The notes below the pieces were generated by a model. The model worked only from the letters and a program-made list of their open reading frames with translations, had not been told where the DNA came from and searched no databases. 42,797 bases of DNA from positions 1 through 42,797 of the forward strand of contig CACNQJ010000009.1 of assembly GCA_902622575.1 (NCBI GenBank), written 5' to 3'. Positions 33,311 through 42,171 of this stretch are shown here, piece by piece. The DNA comes from an uncultured Bacteroidota bacterium (GTDB lineage: Bacteria > Bacteroidota > Bacteroidia > Flavobacteriales > Flavobacteriaceae). A program made the position numbers and the translations under genes. How positions within the stretch are numbered: position 1 is the stretch's first letter; each line of letters begins with the position of its first letter.

Positions 33311-34108
33311 TTATTTGAGCCTGAATGAAATAGGTAGTCCGTAAAGCACATTTACCTTTTTTCCAAGATACTCACCTGGCTTTACAGCAGGAAGTTTTGA
33401 CATAATTCTATAAGCCTCATCTTCAAGTATTTTATCAGGTCCAACTGTATAAAAATTTATAAAGTACCCATCTCTGGTAATTTCAAATTGTATAAACACA
33501 TCTCCTTCAATATTATTTTTGAGGGCCCTTTTCGGATACTTTAAATTTTTATTTATGTGATTATTTATAAATTTCTCAAAGCACTCTTTTGATTTTTCAA
33601 CTTCTATATTTTCGCATCCTGGAAAAGTTGGAGCTTTATCTATTTCATCATAATCAAGTTGATTTGGTATCTTATACTCAACTGTAACTTGGAATGTTTT
33701 ATCGAACGCCTCTCCCCCTTTTTTTGCAGGAATCATTTTGGGAAGAGTTCTTAAGATATTAGCGGCAGCAACCTCAAACATGCTTTCAGCAGCCTTCAAA
33801 GCTTCTTTTTCTATGAAACTAATACCAACTACAGCAGCATTTGCTTTAATATTGTCAACTTCTCCATTTTGATTTATGTTAAATCTAATTCTAACCTGCG
33901 ACTCTAAGTTCAAATCCCAAGCAGTTTTTGGATATTTAAAGTTTTTTTCAATGTGCTCAAACATGCTTTCATCAAAACATTGATTTTGTTTGTTATCAGG
34001 CAGTAGCTTGCACACTGGGAAAATTGGATAAACTTCATCTAAATTGCTTTCAATTTGGGCATGATTATTGAAAGATATGATAAGGAGCAAAACAATTATT
34101 CGTTGCAT
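33311..34108 (-). CDS. Secreted protein with two TonB-C-like domains
   Basis: A 265-residue protein with a cleavable-type signal peptide (MQRIIVLLLIISF, end near 17) rather than the anchored, proline-rich N-terminus of a working TonB. Two copies of a TonB C-terminal-like unit follow (about 28-115 and 150-262), each opening with P-x-FP-x-C, a second CF, HI-KN-KYPK and then a strand (VRIRFNINQNGEVDN; VFIQFEITRDGYFIN). Periplasmic; it could bind TonB-dependent receptors or peptidoglycan, but cannot transmit energy by itself. First gene of the long minus-strand run. Confidence 0.75.
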   Translation of the reverse strand: MQRIIVLLLIISFNNHAQIESNLDEVYPIFPVCKLLPDNKQNQCFDESMFEHIEKNFKYPKTAWDLNLESQVRIRFNINQNGEVDNIKANAAVVGISFIEKEALKAAESMFEVAAANILRTLPKMIPAKKGGEAFDKTFQVTVEYKIPNQLDYDEIDKAPTFPGCENIEVEKSKECFEKFINNHINKNLKYPKRALKNNIEGDVFIQFEITRDGYFINFYTVGPDKILEDEAYRIMSKLPAVKPGEYLGKKVNVLYGLPISFRLK

Positions 34109-34124
34109 ATAAATAAATTTAATA

Positions 34125-34132
34125 CAAATTTA
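34125..34132 (-). promoter_or_regulatory. Candidate -7 element for the 34108-to-28728 run
   Basis: TAAATTTG on the minus strand equals TAnnTTTG, 17 bp before the ATG at 34108. No clear -33 TTG is visible at the usual distance, so this is tentative. Confidence 0.35.
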
Positions 34133-34139
34133 GTTTAAA

Positions 34140-34901
34140 ATGGCTAGACATCTTTCCTTTAGATCAGGAAATCCTGCATTAAATAGAAATACCTTTAAAG
34201 GCTTGCGCGCAGAAAGATCGTCAGGCCCAATTATTAATGATAATGTAATGACAATTGAGGGCACTGTTAATAAAACTGCCCTATCATTATTATTATTAAT
34301 GTCCTCTGGTTATTATGCTTACTCTTCATTTATGGGCTCATACGTATGGCTTGGTTTTGGTCTTGGAATTGTAGCCTTTTTTATTACCTTTTTCAAAAAA
34401 GAACTTGCACCCATAACAACACCAATTTACTCTTTATGTCAAGGTCTTGTTTTAGGTGGTATTTCGTACATGTATGCTCAACAGTTTGAAGGAATCGTTT
34501 TTAATGCAGTATGTTTAACAGCATTTATTCTTTTGTCTCTACTTTTTGCTTACAAATCTAGAATAATAAGAGCTACTGATAATTTAAAGCTTGGAATTTT
34601 TGCTGCAACGGGTGGAATTGGATTATTTTACATTATTGGTATTATTGGACTTTTTCTTGGATTTGAAGTACCCTTCTTAAGCCCGACTGATGGATCAATA
34701 ACTAGTATTTTAATTACTCTATTTATAGTTGTAATTGCATCTCTAAATTTAGTTTTAGATTTTGATTTTATCGAAGAAGGATCAGAAAATGGCGCTCCAA
34801 AATATATGGAATGGTACGCGGCTTTTGGTTTAATGGTAACCTTGGTATGGCTTTATTTAGAAATACTTAGGCTATTAGCTAAAATAAACTCTAGAGATTA
34901 G
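34140..34901 (+). CDS. Bax inhibitor-1/YccA-family membrane protein
   Basis: A 253-residue multispanning membrane protein of the BI-1/YccA (TMBIM) family. About seven transmembrane helices run from residue 44 on; APITTPIYSLCQGLVLGGIS and ASLNLVLDFDFIEEGSENGAPKYMEWYAAFGL with the conserved acidic pair are family hallmarks. BI-1 proteins are calcium/proton-leak channels or FtsH modulators. Monocistronic, divergent from the TonB-C gene, with an 11-bp 3' overlap with the serine hydrolase gene. Confidence 0.9.
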   Translation: MARHLSFRSGNPALNRNTFKGLRAERSSGPIINDNVMTIEGTVNKTALSLLLLMSSGYYAYSSFMGSYVWLGFGLGIVAFFITFFKKELAPITTPIYSLCQGLVLGGISYMYAQQFEGIVFNAVCLTAFILLSLLFAYKSRIIRATDNLKLGIFAATGGIGLFYIIGIIGLFLGFEVPFLSPTDGSITSILITLFIVVIASLNLVLDFDFIEEGSENGAPKYMEWYAAFGLMVTLVWLYLEILRLLAKINSRD

Positions 34902-36105
34902 TTTCAATTACCATATCAATTAATTTTTTTCTTATATCTAAGTCGTATAAATTTTCATAATTCCTAGACGGATAAACACGGTTTGTTAATAATACTATGA
35001 TTGTCTCCTTGTTAGGATCTATCCAAAAAAAAGTTCCGGTAAAACCGGTGTGGCCAAAACTGGAATTTGATAAATTTGAATTTGGATATTTATTTCCACC
35101 ACTTGTTATTCGAGGCTTATCAAATCCAAGCCCTCTAACATCCGATTCATTTTTATAATTTCCTGGATTTGAAAAATACCTAACTGTATTTTTTTTAAGT
35201 ATTTCTTCACCGTTGTATTTGCCTTCATTTAACAATAATTCGGATATTTTACCAACATCATTTGCACTACCAAACAATCCAGCATTTCCAGAAACACCAC
35301 CCATTATAGCTGCAGTTTCATCGTGTACATAACCTTGAACTAGTTGCTTTCTAAAAATTTTGTCAAACTCAGTTGGAACAATTTTATCTAATGGAAATTT
35401 TTTAACAGGGTTAAACAATAAGTCAACACCAATTTTTGAATAAAATTCATCAATTAAAAAACTTTCAAATGACTTTTTTGATATAATTTCTACAATCTCT
35501 GGAATCAAGCAAAAAAATAACCCAGAGTAAACATAATCACCTTGTTTTTTAACTTTTGACCTTTTAATTTTTCTAAAAATCTTATTGTAATATTTCTTTT
35601 TAATAAAAAGATTTTTTGCAACCTCAACTTTTTCATCACCGTACTTATTATTTATGAATCTTGATTTAAGTTTTTTATTTTTTTTAATCAATGAAAATTG
35701 ATGATTTATATATGGTTTCCATCCAGACTTATGAATTAAAAGTTCATGAAAACTTGTATTTTTTTTATTTGAACCCTTAAGTTTTTTTAGGTACTTGGAT
35801 ATAATATCGTCCAATTTCAGTTTGTTTTGATCATAAAGCTTCATCACTGCTAAAGTTGCAGCCAAGGTTTTTGTTATGGAAGCTAAATCATATAAGTGAT
35901 CTTCCTCAACTTTTATTAATGAATCATAAGTGTGAAACCCGTATGATTTTGAATAGGTATAATCAGGGCTTTTTAAGTAAAGTTGAGCACCAGGGAAAGC
36001 TTTAAGTTCTATACTGTTCTCTACTAGACTGTCAATTTTTTTAAAATTTTGTGAATAAATTGGATTTAAATTAAATAGAAGTATGAAGATTATAATTCGT
36101 ATCAT
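34891..36105 (-). CDS. Exported beta-lactamase-fold serine hydrolase
   Basis: A 404-residue protein with signal peptide ending at IYSQ (about 19). The class C beta-lactamase/EstB fold has the nucleophile S76-IT-K79 (ASITKT) and late GHTGFTG (the KTG equivalent). The second motif, normally YxN, reads Y193-S-G195, so the third residue is unusual. Such enzymes are D-alanyl peptidases or esterases; flavobacterial ones are sometimes fused to GH3 beta-N-acetylglucosaminidases. It overlaps the upstream sulfatase stop (ATGA), so both are one transcript. Confidence 0.85.
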   Translation of the reverse strand: MIRIIIFILLFNLNPIYSQNFKKIDSLVENSIELKAFPGAQLYLKSPDYTYSKSYGFHTYDSLIKVEEDHLYDLASITKTLAATLAVMKLYDQNKLKLDDIISKYLKKLKGSNKKNTSFHELLIHKSGWKPYINHQFSLIKKNKKLKSRFINNKYGDEKVEVAKNLFIKKKYYNKIFRKIKRSKVKKQGDYVYSGLFFCLIPEIVEIISKKSFESFLIDEFYSKIGVDLLFNPVKKFPLDKIVPTEFDKIFRKQLVQGYVHDETAAIMGGVSGNAGLFGSANDVGKISELLLNEGKYNGEEILKKNTVRYFSNPGNYKNESDVRGLGFDKPRITSGGNKYPNSNLSNSSFGHTGFTGTFFWIDPNKETIIVLLTNRVYPSRNYENLYDLDIRKKLIDMVIETNL

Positions 36106-37604
36106 GATATTTGTGGAATCTCAAGCTCAAGGTCTTCAGTTTTATTTTTTTCAATAATTAGCTGTTTGTGTAGCTCGTCTATAATTTTTTTGTAATCTGG
36201 ATTGTCGATACTATTAAAATTTTCACTTGGATCATTTATCAAATCGTAGAATTCCCAATTTGGTTCAGTTTTTATTTTGTTTGTTCCAGATTTACCAAGT
36301 CCATCTCCGTAATTGTAAATCAATTTATAGTTTTTTGATCTTATTCCTAAATGAGCAGGTCTTTTTATATCATGTTGCCAATATCTATAGTAAATATATT
36401 TTCTTGATTTTAATTCATTTGAAATTAAGTTTTCTTTAAAACTAAATCCCTGAAAACTTTTGGGTTGTTCGATATCTGCAAAATCTAAAAATAATGATGG
36501 AATATCAATGTTTAGTAGTAAATCATCGATTCTTTTGCCCTTGGGAAGCTCTTTTGGGTATGAAATAACAAAAGGCATTCTGGCAGATTCTTCATAAAAC
36601 CATCTTTTATCCATATACCCATGTTCTCCCAAGAAATAACCTTGGTCAGAAGTGTAAATAATTACAGTGTTATCAATTAATCCTGAACTCTCTAAATAGT
36701 CAAGTATTTTGACAATATTATCATCAATAGCAGCTCCGCTTTTAAGAAAATCACCAATAAATTTTTGATATGTTTTAGACCTAGTCTCTTTTCTATCAAG
36801 GTTATCTACAGAAAATGGCATACCGGGATATCTTGCTGTATTATTTATAGTAGCGCTTACCCATCTATCAGTTAAATTTTCGACAACTTGACCAATGTGC
36901 TTTCTGCCAGATTCCTCTGGATCAAATTCATAAAGTGATGATGGCTCGGGGAAAAAAACCCCTTTATTTAAATTCTTATTTCTTTCTGGATAGTCAAAAG
37001 GTTCATGTGTTGCCTTGAAATGGGTCATAAGAAAAAATGGTTTATCGTTATCAATTTTTTTTAACCACTCAATAGAACTATTACCTATAATATCTGCTGA
37101 AAAGCCGTTCTCTTGTTTGCCTCCTCTGTAACCATCTTCCCAGTTGTTTTTTGTTTTGAAAAAGGGGTTATTGTATAGTCCCTGGCCTGGAAGAACCTTA
37201 TAATAATCAAACCCTGAAGGCTCTTTTTTTAAATGCCACTTACCAATGATAGATGTTTGATACCCATTAATTTTTAAAATTTTAGCAACGTTTAATGAAT
37301 CAGGGTGAAGAGCATCTGGCAAATTATATACCCCATTTTTGTGACTGTATTGTCCAGTTAATATTGATGCTCTGCTAGGAACGCATATTGAGTTAGTACA
37401 AAATAAATTTTCAAGAACAACACCTGATTTTTCAAGTCTCTTTATGCCATCATTTTTAACATAATCTTGCAAAATTCCCCCATATATTCCCCAAGACTGT
37501 GAAGTATGGTCATCAGACATTATAAAGAGAATATTTGGTTTTTGTTTTGTAATGTTGCCACAACTTAGAAGAAAAAAAATTATTAGTAATGAGACTTTTT
37601 TCAT
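36102..37604 (-). CDS. Lipoprotein sulfatase (CVPSR type)
   Basis: A 500-residue type I sulfatase with lipobox LLSC (Cys 15). The catalytic Cys of C74-VPSR-AS (C-x-P-x-R) is converted to formylglycine; metal residues are SDD (30-32) and TSDQGYFLGEHG. Removes sulfate esters from glycans outside the cytoplasm. Overlaps the serine hydrolase gene by 4 bp. It is divergent from the DUF255 gene, with a shared 76-bp regulatory region. The maturing enzyme is not in this window. Confidence 0.92.
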   Translation of the reverse strand: MKKVSLLIIFFLLSCGNITKQKPNILFIMSDDHTSQSWGIYGGILQDYVKNDGIKRLEKSGVVLENLFCTNSICVPSRASILTGQYSHKNGVYNLPDALHPDSLNVAKILKINGYQTSIIGKWHLKKEPSGFDYYKVLPGQGLYNNPFFKTKNNWEDGYRGGKQENGFSADIIGNSSIEWLKKIDNDKPFFLMTHFKATHEPFDYPERNKNLNKGVFFPEPSSLYEFDPEESGRKHIGQVVENLTDRWVSATINNTARYPGMPFSVDNLDRKETRSKTYQKFIGDFLKSGAAIDDNIVKILDYLESSGLIDNTVIIYTSDQGYFLGEHGYMDKRWFYEESARMPFVISYPKELPKGKRIDDLLLNIDIPSLFLDFADIEQPKSFQGFSFKENLISNELKSRKYIYYRYWQHDIKRPAHLGIRSKNYKLIYNYGDGLGKSGTNKIKTEPNWEFYDLINDPSENFNSIDNPDYKKIIDELHKQLIIEKNKTEDLELEIPQIS

Positions 37605-37614
37605 AATTTATAAG

Positions 37615-37634
37615 TTGTATTTATATTAATACAA
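37615..37634. promoter_or_regulatory. Operator-like inverted repeat in the sulfatase divergent region
   Basis: Perfect 7-bp arms TTGTATT (37615-37621) and AATACAA (37628-37634) around 6 bp. It lies just downstream of the minus-strand -7 candidate, where a repressor would block start-up of the sulfatase-serine hydrolase transcript. Confidence 0.45.
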
Positions 37635-37636
37635 TT

Positions 37637-37664
37637 AAAAGGTAAATTAGGAATTAATTTTCAA
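37637..37664 (-). promoter_or_regulatory. Candidate promoter of the minus-strand sulfatase
   Basis: A TTG (37664-37662) at the -33 position and TACCTTTT (37644-37637; near TAnnTTTG) about 17 bp apart, 33 bp before the sulfatase ATG. The spacing is a little short for the Bacteroidota norm. Confidence 0.4.
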
Positions 37665-37680
37665 ATCATTAATTTAATTG

Positions 37681-39780
37681 ATGACATTAAAAAAAATATT
37701 TTTTTTAGCTATTATATTATTGATTTCATTTCCAAATATTGGACAAGAAAGGATGAACAAACTTATTAATGAAAAAAGCTTATACCTTAAACAGCATTCC
37801 TCGAATCCAGTAGACTGGGTGCCGTGGGGAACTGAAGCTTTGACTCTAGCTAAAAATCAAAAAAAATTAATAATTATAAGTGTAGGTTATTCGTCCTGTC
37901 ACTGGTGTCATGTAATGGAAGAGGAAACATTTAGTGACGACCAGGCAGCAAAAATTATGAACAAGAATTTTATAAATATTAAAGTGGACAGAGAAGAAAG
38001 GCCTGATATTGATGAAATATATATGAAATCACTTGTTTTAATGACAGGAAGCGGGGGATGGCCAATGAATATTATTGCTTTACCTGACGGATCGCCGATA
38101 TGGGGAGGTACATATTTGCCAAAGGAAAACTGGATCGGTGTATTAAATCAAATCAATGAGCTTTATAATGATAGATATGATGATGTTCTTGATTATTCAA
38201 GTAAACTTAAAGCAGGAATGAGTCCAAAAGTGATTGTGGAAAATAAATTAGAATCATCAGAACTTCTCTTGAAATTAAAAAAAGCAAGTCTCGTTGCTTT
38301 CCAGTCAGCAGATATTCTTAATGGAGGATTAAAAGCATCTCAAAAATTTCATTTACCATCAATGATTAATTATTTTCTTAGGGCTGGAAATCAATTCAAT
38401 GATAATAAATATTCTGAGTTTGTTGACACAACTCTTAAAAATATTTCATACGGCGGAATTAATGATCATATTGAGGGGGGGCTACATAGATATACTGTTG
38501 ATTCAATATGGCACGTTCCTCACTTTGAAAAAATGCTCTATGATAATGCTCAAATGCTTTCAGTATATGCCAAGGCATATAAGTCAAAAAATAAAGCTTT
38601 ATATAAAAATCAAATTGATAATATTTTCTCTTTTATTGACAATAGTTTAAATGATGAAAATGGTTTACTTTATTCCAGTATCTCTGCTGTAACTGAAGTT
38701 GGTGATGAAAAGATTGAAGGGGATTATTATGTATGGAAGAAAAATAATTTGAAGGAGATATTGGGGGAAAATTATGAATTATTTGAGGATTACTATAATG
38801 TAAATAAGGTTGGTTTTTGGGAAAAAGATAAATATGTTCTAAAGAGAGACCGTGATGACAATTTTTTTATTGAAAAGTATAATATTTCTAAAAACCAATT
38901 GGAATCAAAGATTAAAGAGTCAATCAAAATTTTAAAAAAATCTAGAGAGAACCGACTCAAGCCAATTGTTGACAATAAATTCGTAACATCTTGGAATGCA
39001 TTGAGTGTCATTGGACTTTCAGATGCTTTTCAATCAACGGGAGATAACAAATTCTTAGATAAAGCACTAGAAATTATATCTGCAGTCGAAAAAAATCTCG
39101 TAAAGAAAAACTTAACTGTAGACAGATCACTTTCAGTTTCAAATGAAAGGATATTGTTCTTAGAAGATTACAGTTTTTTAATTTCAGCTTATTTAAGCTT
39201 ATATCAATCTACATTCAATCATGATTTTATTGACAGGGCTGATGAATTAGCCAAAAAAACTCTAAGTCTTTTTAGCCATGAGGAATCACCCTTTCTAAGA
39301 TTTAGTACAGACCAGTCCTTATTCTTTTCCAATGATTTATTTGTTAATCAAGATGGTGTCATGCCATCACCTAATTCAGTGATGTGTGAAAACCTATTTT
39401 TACTTTCACATCACACAGGGAACCGAAAGTATTATCAAACAGGAAAATTAATGATAGATGCAATGGCTAATGACATAATTGATAATACATTAGATCATAT
39501 GAATTGGTTAAATGTATCATTGAATTATAACGATAAATTTTTCGAGGTTGTTATCTCAGGTAAAAAATCACATAAAATGGCAAATGAAATCAGTTCTAAG
39601 TATTTTCCCAATATTTTAATCGCAGCATCAAAAAAGGACAGTGATAAATATTTGCTTAAAAACAGATATAACAGAGGGGAAACTTTGATTTATGTATGTG
39701 TAAATAATACTTGTAAATTCCCTGTAAATAATGTCAACGAAGCATTAAAACTAATAACAAAAAAAGATGAAAAAATATAA
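37681..39780 (+). CDS. Exported DUF255 / thioredoxin-like protein (YyaL/SSP411 family)
   Basis: 699 residues from ATG at 37681 (a TTG precedes it). Signal peptide (end near NIGQ, about 22). The thioredoxin-like domain follows with HSSNPVDWVPWG, YSSCHWCHVMEEETF (C73-x2-C76) and KVDREERPDID; then an alpha/alpha barrel of the N-acylglucosamine epimerase type (HVPHFEKMLYDNAQ, SWNALSVIGLSDAF). Function of the family is not settled; epimerase/isomerase-like action on sugars or redox work is suggested. Overlaps the next sulfatase by 14 bp. Divergent from the first sulfatase. Confidence 0.9.
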   Translation: MTLKKIFFLAIILLISFPNIGQERMNKLINEKSLYLKQHSSNPVDWVPWGTEALTLAKNQKKLIIISVGYSSCHWCHVMEEETFSDDQAAKIMNKNFINIKVDREERPDIDEIYMKSLVLMTGSGGWPMNIIALPDGSPIWGGTYLPKENWIGVLNQINELYNDRYDDVLDYSSKLKAGMSPKVIVENKLESSELLLKLKKASLVAFQSADILNGGLKASQKFHLPSMINYFLRAGNQFNDNKYSEFVDTTLKNISYGGINDHIEGGLHRYTVDSIWHVPHFEKMLYDNAQMLSVYAKAYKSKNKALYKNQIDNIFSFIDNSLNDENGLLYSSISAVTEVGDEKIEGDYYVWKKNNLKEILGENYELFEDYYNVNKVGFWEKDKYVLKRDRDDNFFIEKYNISKNQLESKIKESIKILKKSRENRLKPIVDNKFVTSWNALSVIGLSDAFQSTGDNKFLDKALEIISAVEKNLVKKNLTVDRSLSVSNERILFLEDYSFLISAYLSLYQSTFNHDFIDRADELAKKTLSLFSHEESPFLRFSTDQSLFFSNDLFVNQDGVMPSPNSVMCENLFLLSHHTGNRKYYQTGKLMIDAMANDIIDNTLDHMNWLNVSLNYNDKFFEVVISGKKSHKMANEISSKYFPNILIAASKKDSDKYLLKNRYNRGETLIYVCVNNTCKFPVNNVNEALKLITKKDEKI

Positions 39781-41185
39781 CTTTAAACACCTCATTTTAA
39801 TAATTACAGTTTTTGTTTTTGGATGTGACAAAAGCACTGAAACACCACCCAATATTGTTTTTATTTTAACCGATGATTTGGCTTATGCCGATTTGAGCTC
39901 ATATGGTTCTAAGTTTATTAAAACTCCTAACCTTGATAAAATGGCCCAAGATGGAGTAAAATTAACGTCATATTATGCTGCTCAAGCTGTTTGTTCAGCA
40001 TCTAGAGCAGCTATATTAACTGGTTGCTATCCAAACAGGTTAGGAATCAGCGGTGCATTTGGACCAAAATCTAAAAGAGGAATTAATCCTGATGAATTAT
40101 TATTGTCAGAAATGCTTAAAAATAATAATTATAAAACAGGAATTTTCGGAAAGTGGCATTTGGGAGATGCAGAAAAGTTTATGCCTACTAATCACGGATT
40201 TGATGAGTTTTATGGGATACTGTTCTCAAATGATATGTGGCCTTTTCACCCTGAATTTCCAAATGCATTTCCAGAGGATCTATTATTGTATAGAAATACT
40301 GAACCTATCGAAACTTTAATAGACCAATCTGATTTAACCAAAAATATAACTGATGAAAGTATTCGTTTTATAGAGGAAAATAAAGACAATCAATTTTTCT
40401 TATATATCGCTCATCCCCAACCTCACGTTCCATTATTTGCATCAAAGGAATTTGATGGGTCTACCGGTGAAGGGTTATTCGCAGATGTTATTACTGAAAT
40501 TGATTTTTCAGTTGGCAGGGTTATAAATGCATTAGAAAAGCATAATCTTTCTGAAAACACAATAGTTGTGTTTACATCGGATAATGGACCTTGGCTTTCT
40601 TATGGTGATCACGCAGGTTCCTCTGGAATATTTAGAGAAGGAAAAGGAACTGCATGGGAAGGTGGGCAAAGAGTTCCATGTATAATTAAGTATCCCAATC
40701 AAATCAAGGCTGGAACAATCATTGATGAACCAGTAATGGGTATTGATTGGATGCCTACCTTTTCAAACTTAACTGGCTCCGAACTTTCAGAAAATAAAAT
40801 AGATGGCAAAAACATATGGCCACTTATCACTCAAAAAGAGAAAAATTCTCCACACGATGAGTTATATTTTTACTACAGACAAAATGAACTCCATGCAGTA
40901 AGATCAGGGGATTGGAAGTTATATTTTCCAAGGTCCTACAGGTCATTAAATGGAAAGCCTGGCGGAACTAACGGAATTCCTGTTAAATATGAGATGAACA
41001 AAGTAACTAGTAACGAACTTTATGACTTAAAAAATGATCCTAGTGAACAAAGAGATGTTTACAAACAAAACATTGAAATAGCAAAAAAACTAGAGAAAAT
41101 AGGTGAAAGAGCAAGAAATGAACTCGGAGACAAATTAACAAATACAATTGGTAAAGGTGTTAGAGAAATTGGTATGATAGATTAA
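39767..41185 (+). CDS. Lipoprotein sulfatase (CSASR type)
   Basis: A 472-residue type I sulfatase with lipobox VFGC (Cys 20). The formylglycine motif is C76-SASR-AA (C-x-A-x-R, the accepted variant with Ala for Pro). Metal ligands include LTDD (35-37) and TSDNGPW. It is of the arylsulfatase A-like branch (YPNRLGI, GKWHLGD). Desulfates a glycan or aryl sulfate in the envelope. Its ATG lies in the end of the DUF255 gene and it precedes the asparaginase gene by 11 bp. Confidence 0.92.
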   Translation: MKKYNFKHLILIITVFVFGCDKSTETPPNIVFILTDDLAYADLSSYGSKFIKTPNLDKMAQDGVKLTSYYAAQAVCSASRAAILTGCYPNRLGISGAFGPKSKRGINPDELLLSEMLKNNNYKTGIFGKWHLGDAEKFMPTNHGFDEFYGILFSNDMWPFHPEFPNAFPEDLLLYRNTEPIETLIDQSDLTKNITDESIRFIEENKDNQFFLYIAHPQPHVPLFASKEFDGSTGEGLFADVITEIDFSVGRVINALEKHNLSENTIVVFTSDNGPWLSYGDHAGSSGIFREGKGTAWEGGQRVPCIIKYPNQIKAGTIIDEPVMGIDWMPTFSNLTGSELSENKIDGKNIWPLITQKEKNSPHDELYFYYRQNELHAVRSGDWKLYFPRSYRSLNGKPGGTNGIPVKYEMNKVTSNELYDLKNDPSEQRDVYKQNIEIAKKLEKIGERARNELGDKLTNTIGKGVREIGMID

Positions 41186-41196
41186 AAAATTATTGT

Positions 41197-42171
41197 GTGA
41201 GTAGAAGAAGATTTATAAAAAATACAATTTTAGGTTCAATGGCCTCTGGGGTTTTAGGTCAATCATTTAAAAAACCTAGCTTCCAAAATTTTTCTGGTCC
41301 AAGAATTATTTCAACTTGGAATCATGGATTTGAGGCAAACAAAGTTGCTTGGAAAAATTTAAGCTCTGGAAATGGAGGATTAACTGCTGTGGAGTTGGGT
41401 GTTAGAGTCTCTGAAGATGATCCTAATGAGACGTCTGTTGGACTAGGAGGACTTCCAGATAGAACAGGGAAAGTTACCCTTGACGCATGTATTATGGACA
41501 AAAATAATGATTGTGGTTCGGTAAGTTTCTTACAAAATATCAAAAATCCAATTTCTGTTGCTCGGATGGTCATGGAAAAGACCCCACACATTATGTTATC
41601 TGGAAAAGGGGCATATGATTTTGCTATTGAACAAGGATTTAAAAGTCAGAATTTATTAACCAAAAAATCAAAAGAAGCCTGGGAGAAATGGAAAAAAAGT
41701 TCTGATTATAAACCAGTAATTAATATTGAAAATCATGACACAATCAGTATGCTATTAATTGATGAAAATCAAGATTTATTTGGTGCATGTACAACTAGCG
41801 GAGCTGCCTGGAAAATTCATGGAAGAGTTGGAGATTCTCCTATAATTGGCGCAGGACTTTTTTTAGATAATGATATTGGAGCAGCAGCAGCTACTGGACT
41901 TGGTGAAGCAGTAATAAGAACTTCTGGTAGCGCAATGGTTGTAGAGGTCATGAGACAAGGAGCATCACCATTAGAAGCTTGTAAGGAAATTGTCAACAGA
42001 ATCTCAAAAATACATAAAAATCGACCCGAATGGGAATATCTTCAGGTTGGTTTTATTGCTGTAAATAAGCAGGGTGAACATGCTGGTTACAGCTTGAAAA
42101 AAGGATTTAATTATGCGTTGCATGACACAAAAAATCAAAAGATGATTGACGCTAAATACGAAATAGAGTAA
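41197..42171 (+). CDS. N4-(beta-N-acetylglucosaminyl)-L-asparaginase, Tat-exported
   Basis: A 324-residue Ntn-hydrolase, GTG start. The N-terminus SRRRFIKNTILGSMASG is twin-arginine-like. Autocleavage occurs at D181/T182 (NHDTISM) to expose the nucleophile Thr; WKIHGRVGDSPIIGAG and ATGLGEAVIR build the active site. Hydrolyses the GlcNAc-Asn bond of glycopeptides. Together with sulfatases and a GH18 it fits periplasmic trimming of sulfated glycoproteins. Ends by a 1-bp overlap (TAATG) with the next gene. The full family length is present. Confidence 0.92.
   Translation: MSRRRFIKNTILGSMASGVLGQSFKKPSFQNFSGPRIISTWNHGFEANKVAWKNLSSGNGGLTAVELGVRVSEDDPNETSVGLGGLPDRTGKVTLDACIMDKNNDCGSVSFLQNIKNPISVARMVMEKTPHIMLSGKGAYDFAIEQGFKSQNLLTKKSKEAWEKWKKSSDYKPVINIENHDTISMLLIDENQDLFGACTTSGAAWKIHGRVGDSPIIGAGLFLDNDIGAAAATGLGEAVIRTSGSAMVVEVMRQGASPLEACKEIVNRISKIHKNRPEWEYLQVGFIAVNKQGEHAGYSLKKGFNYALHDTKNQKMIDAKYEIE

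Noticed and set aside
33304-33351. Extended N-terminus of the cupin gene
   Set aside because: It lies inside the upstream TonB-C gene and adds an unlikely leader; ATG at 33303 fits.
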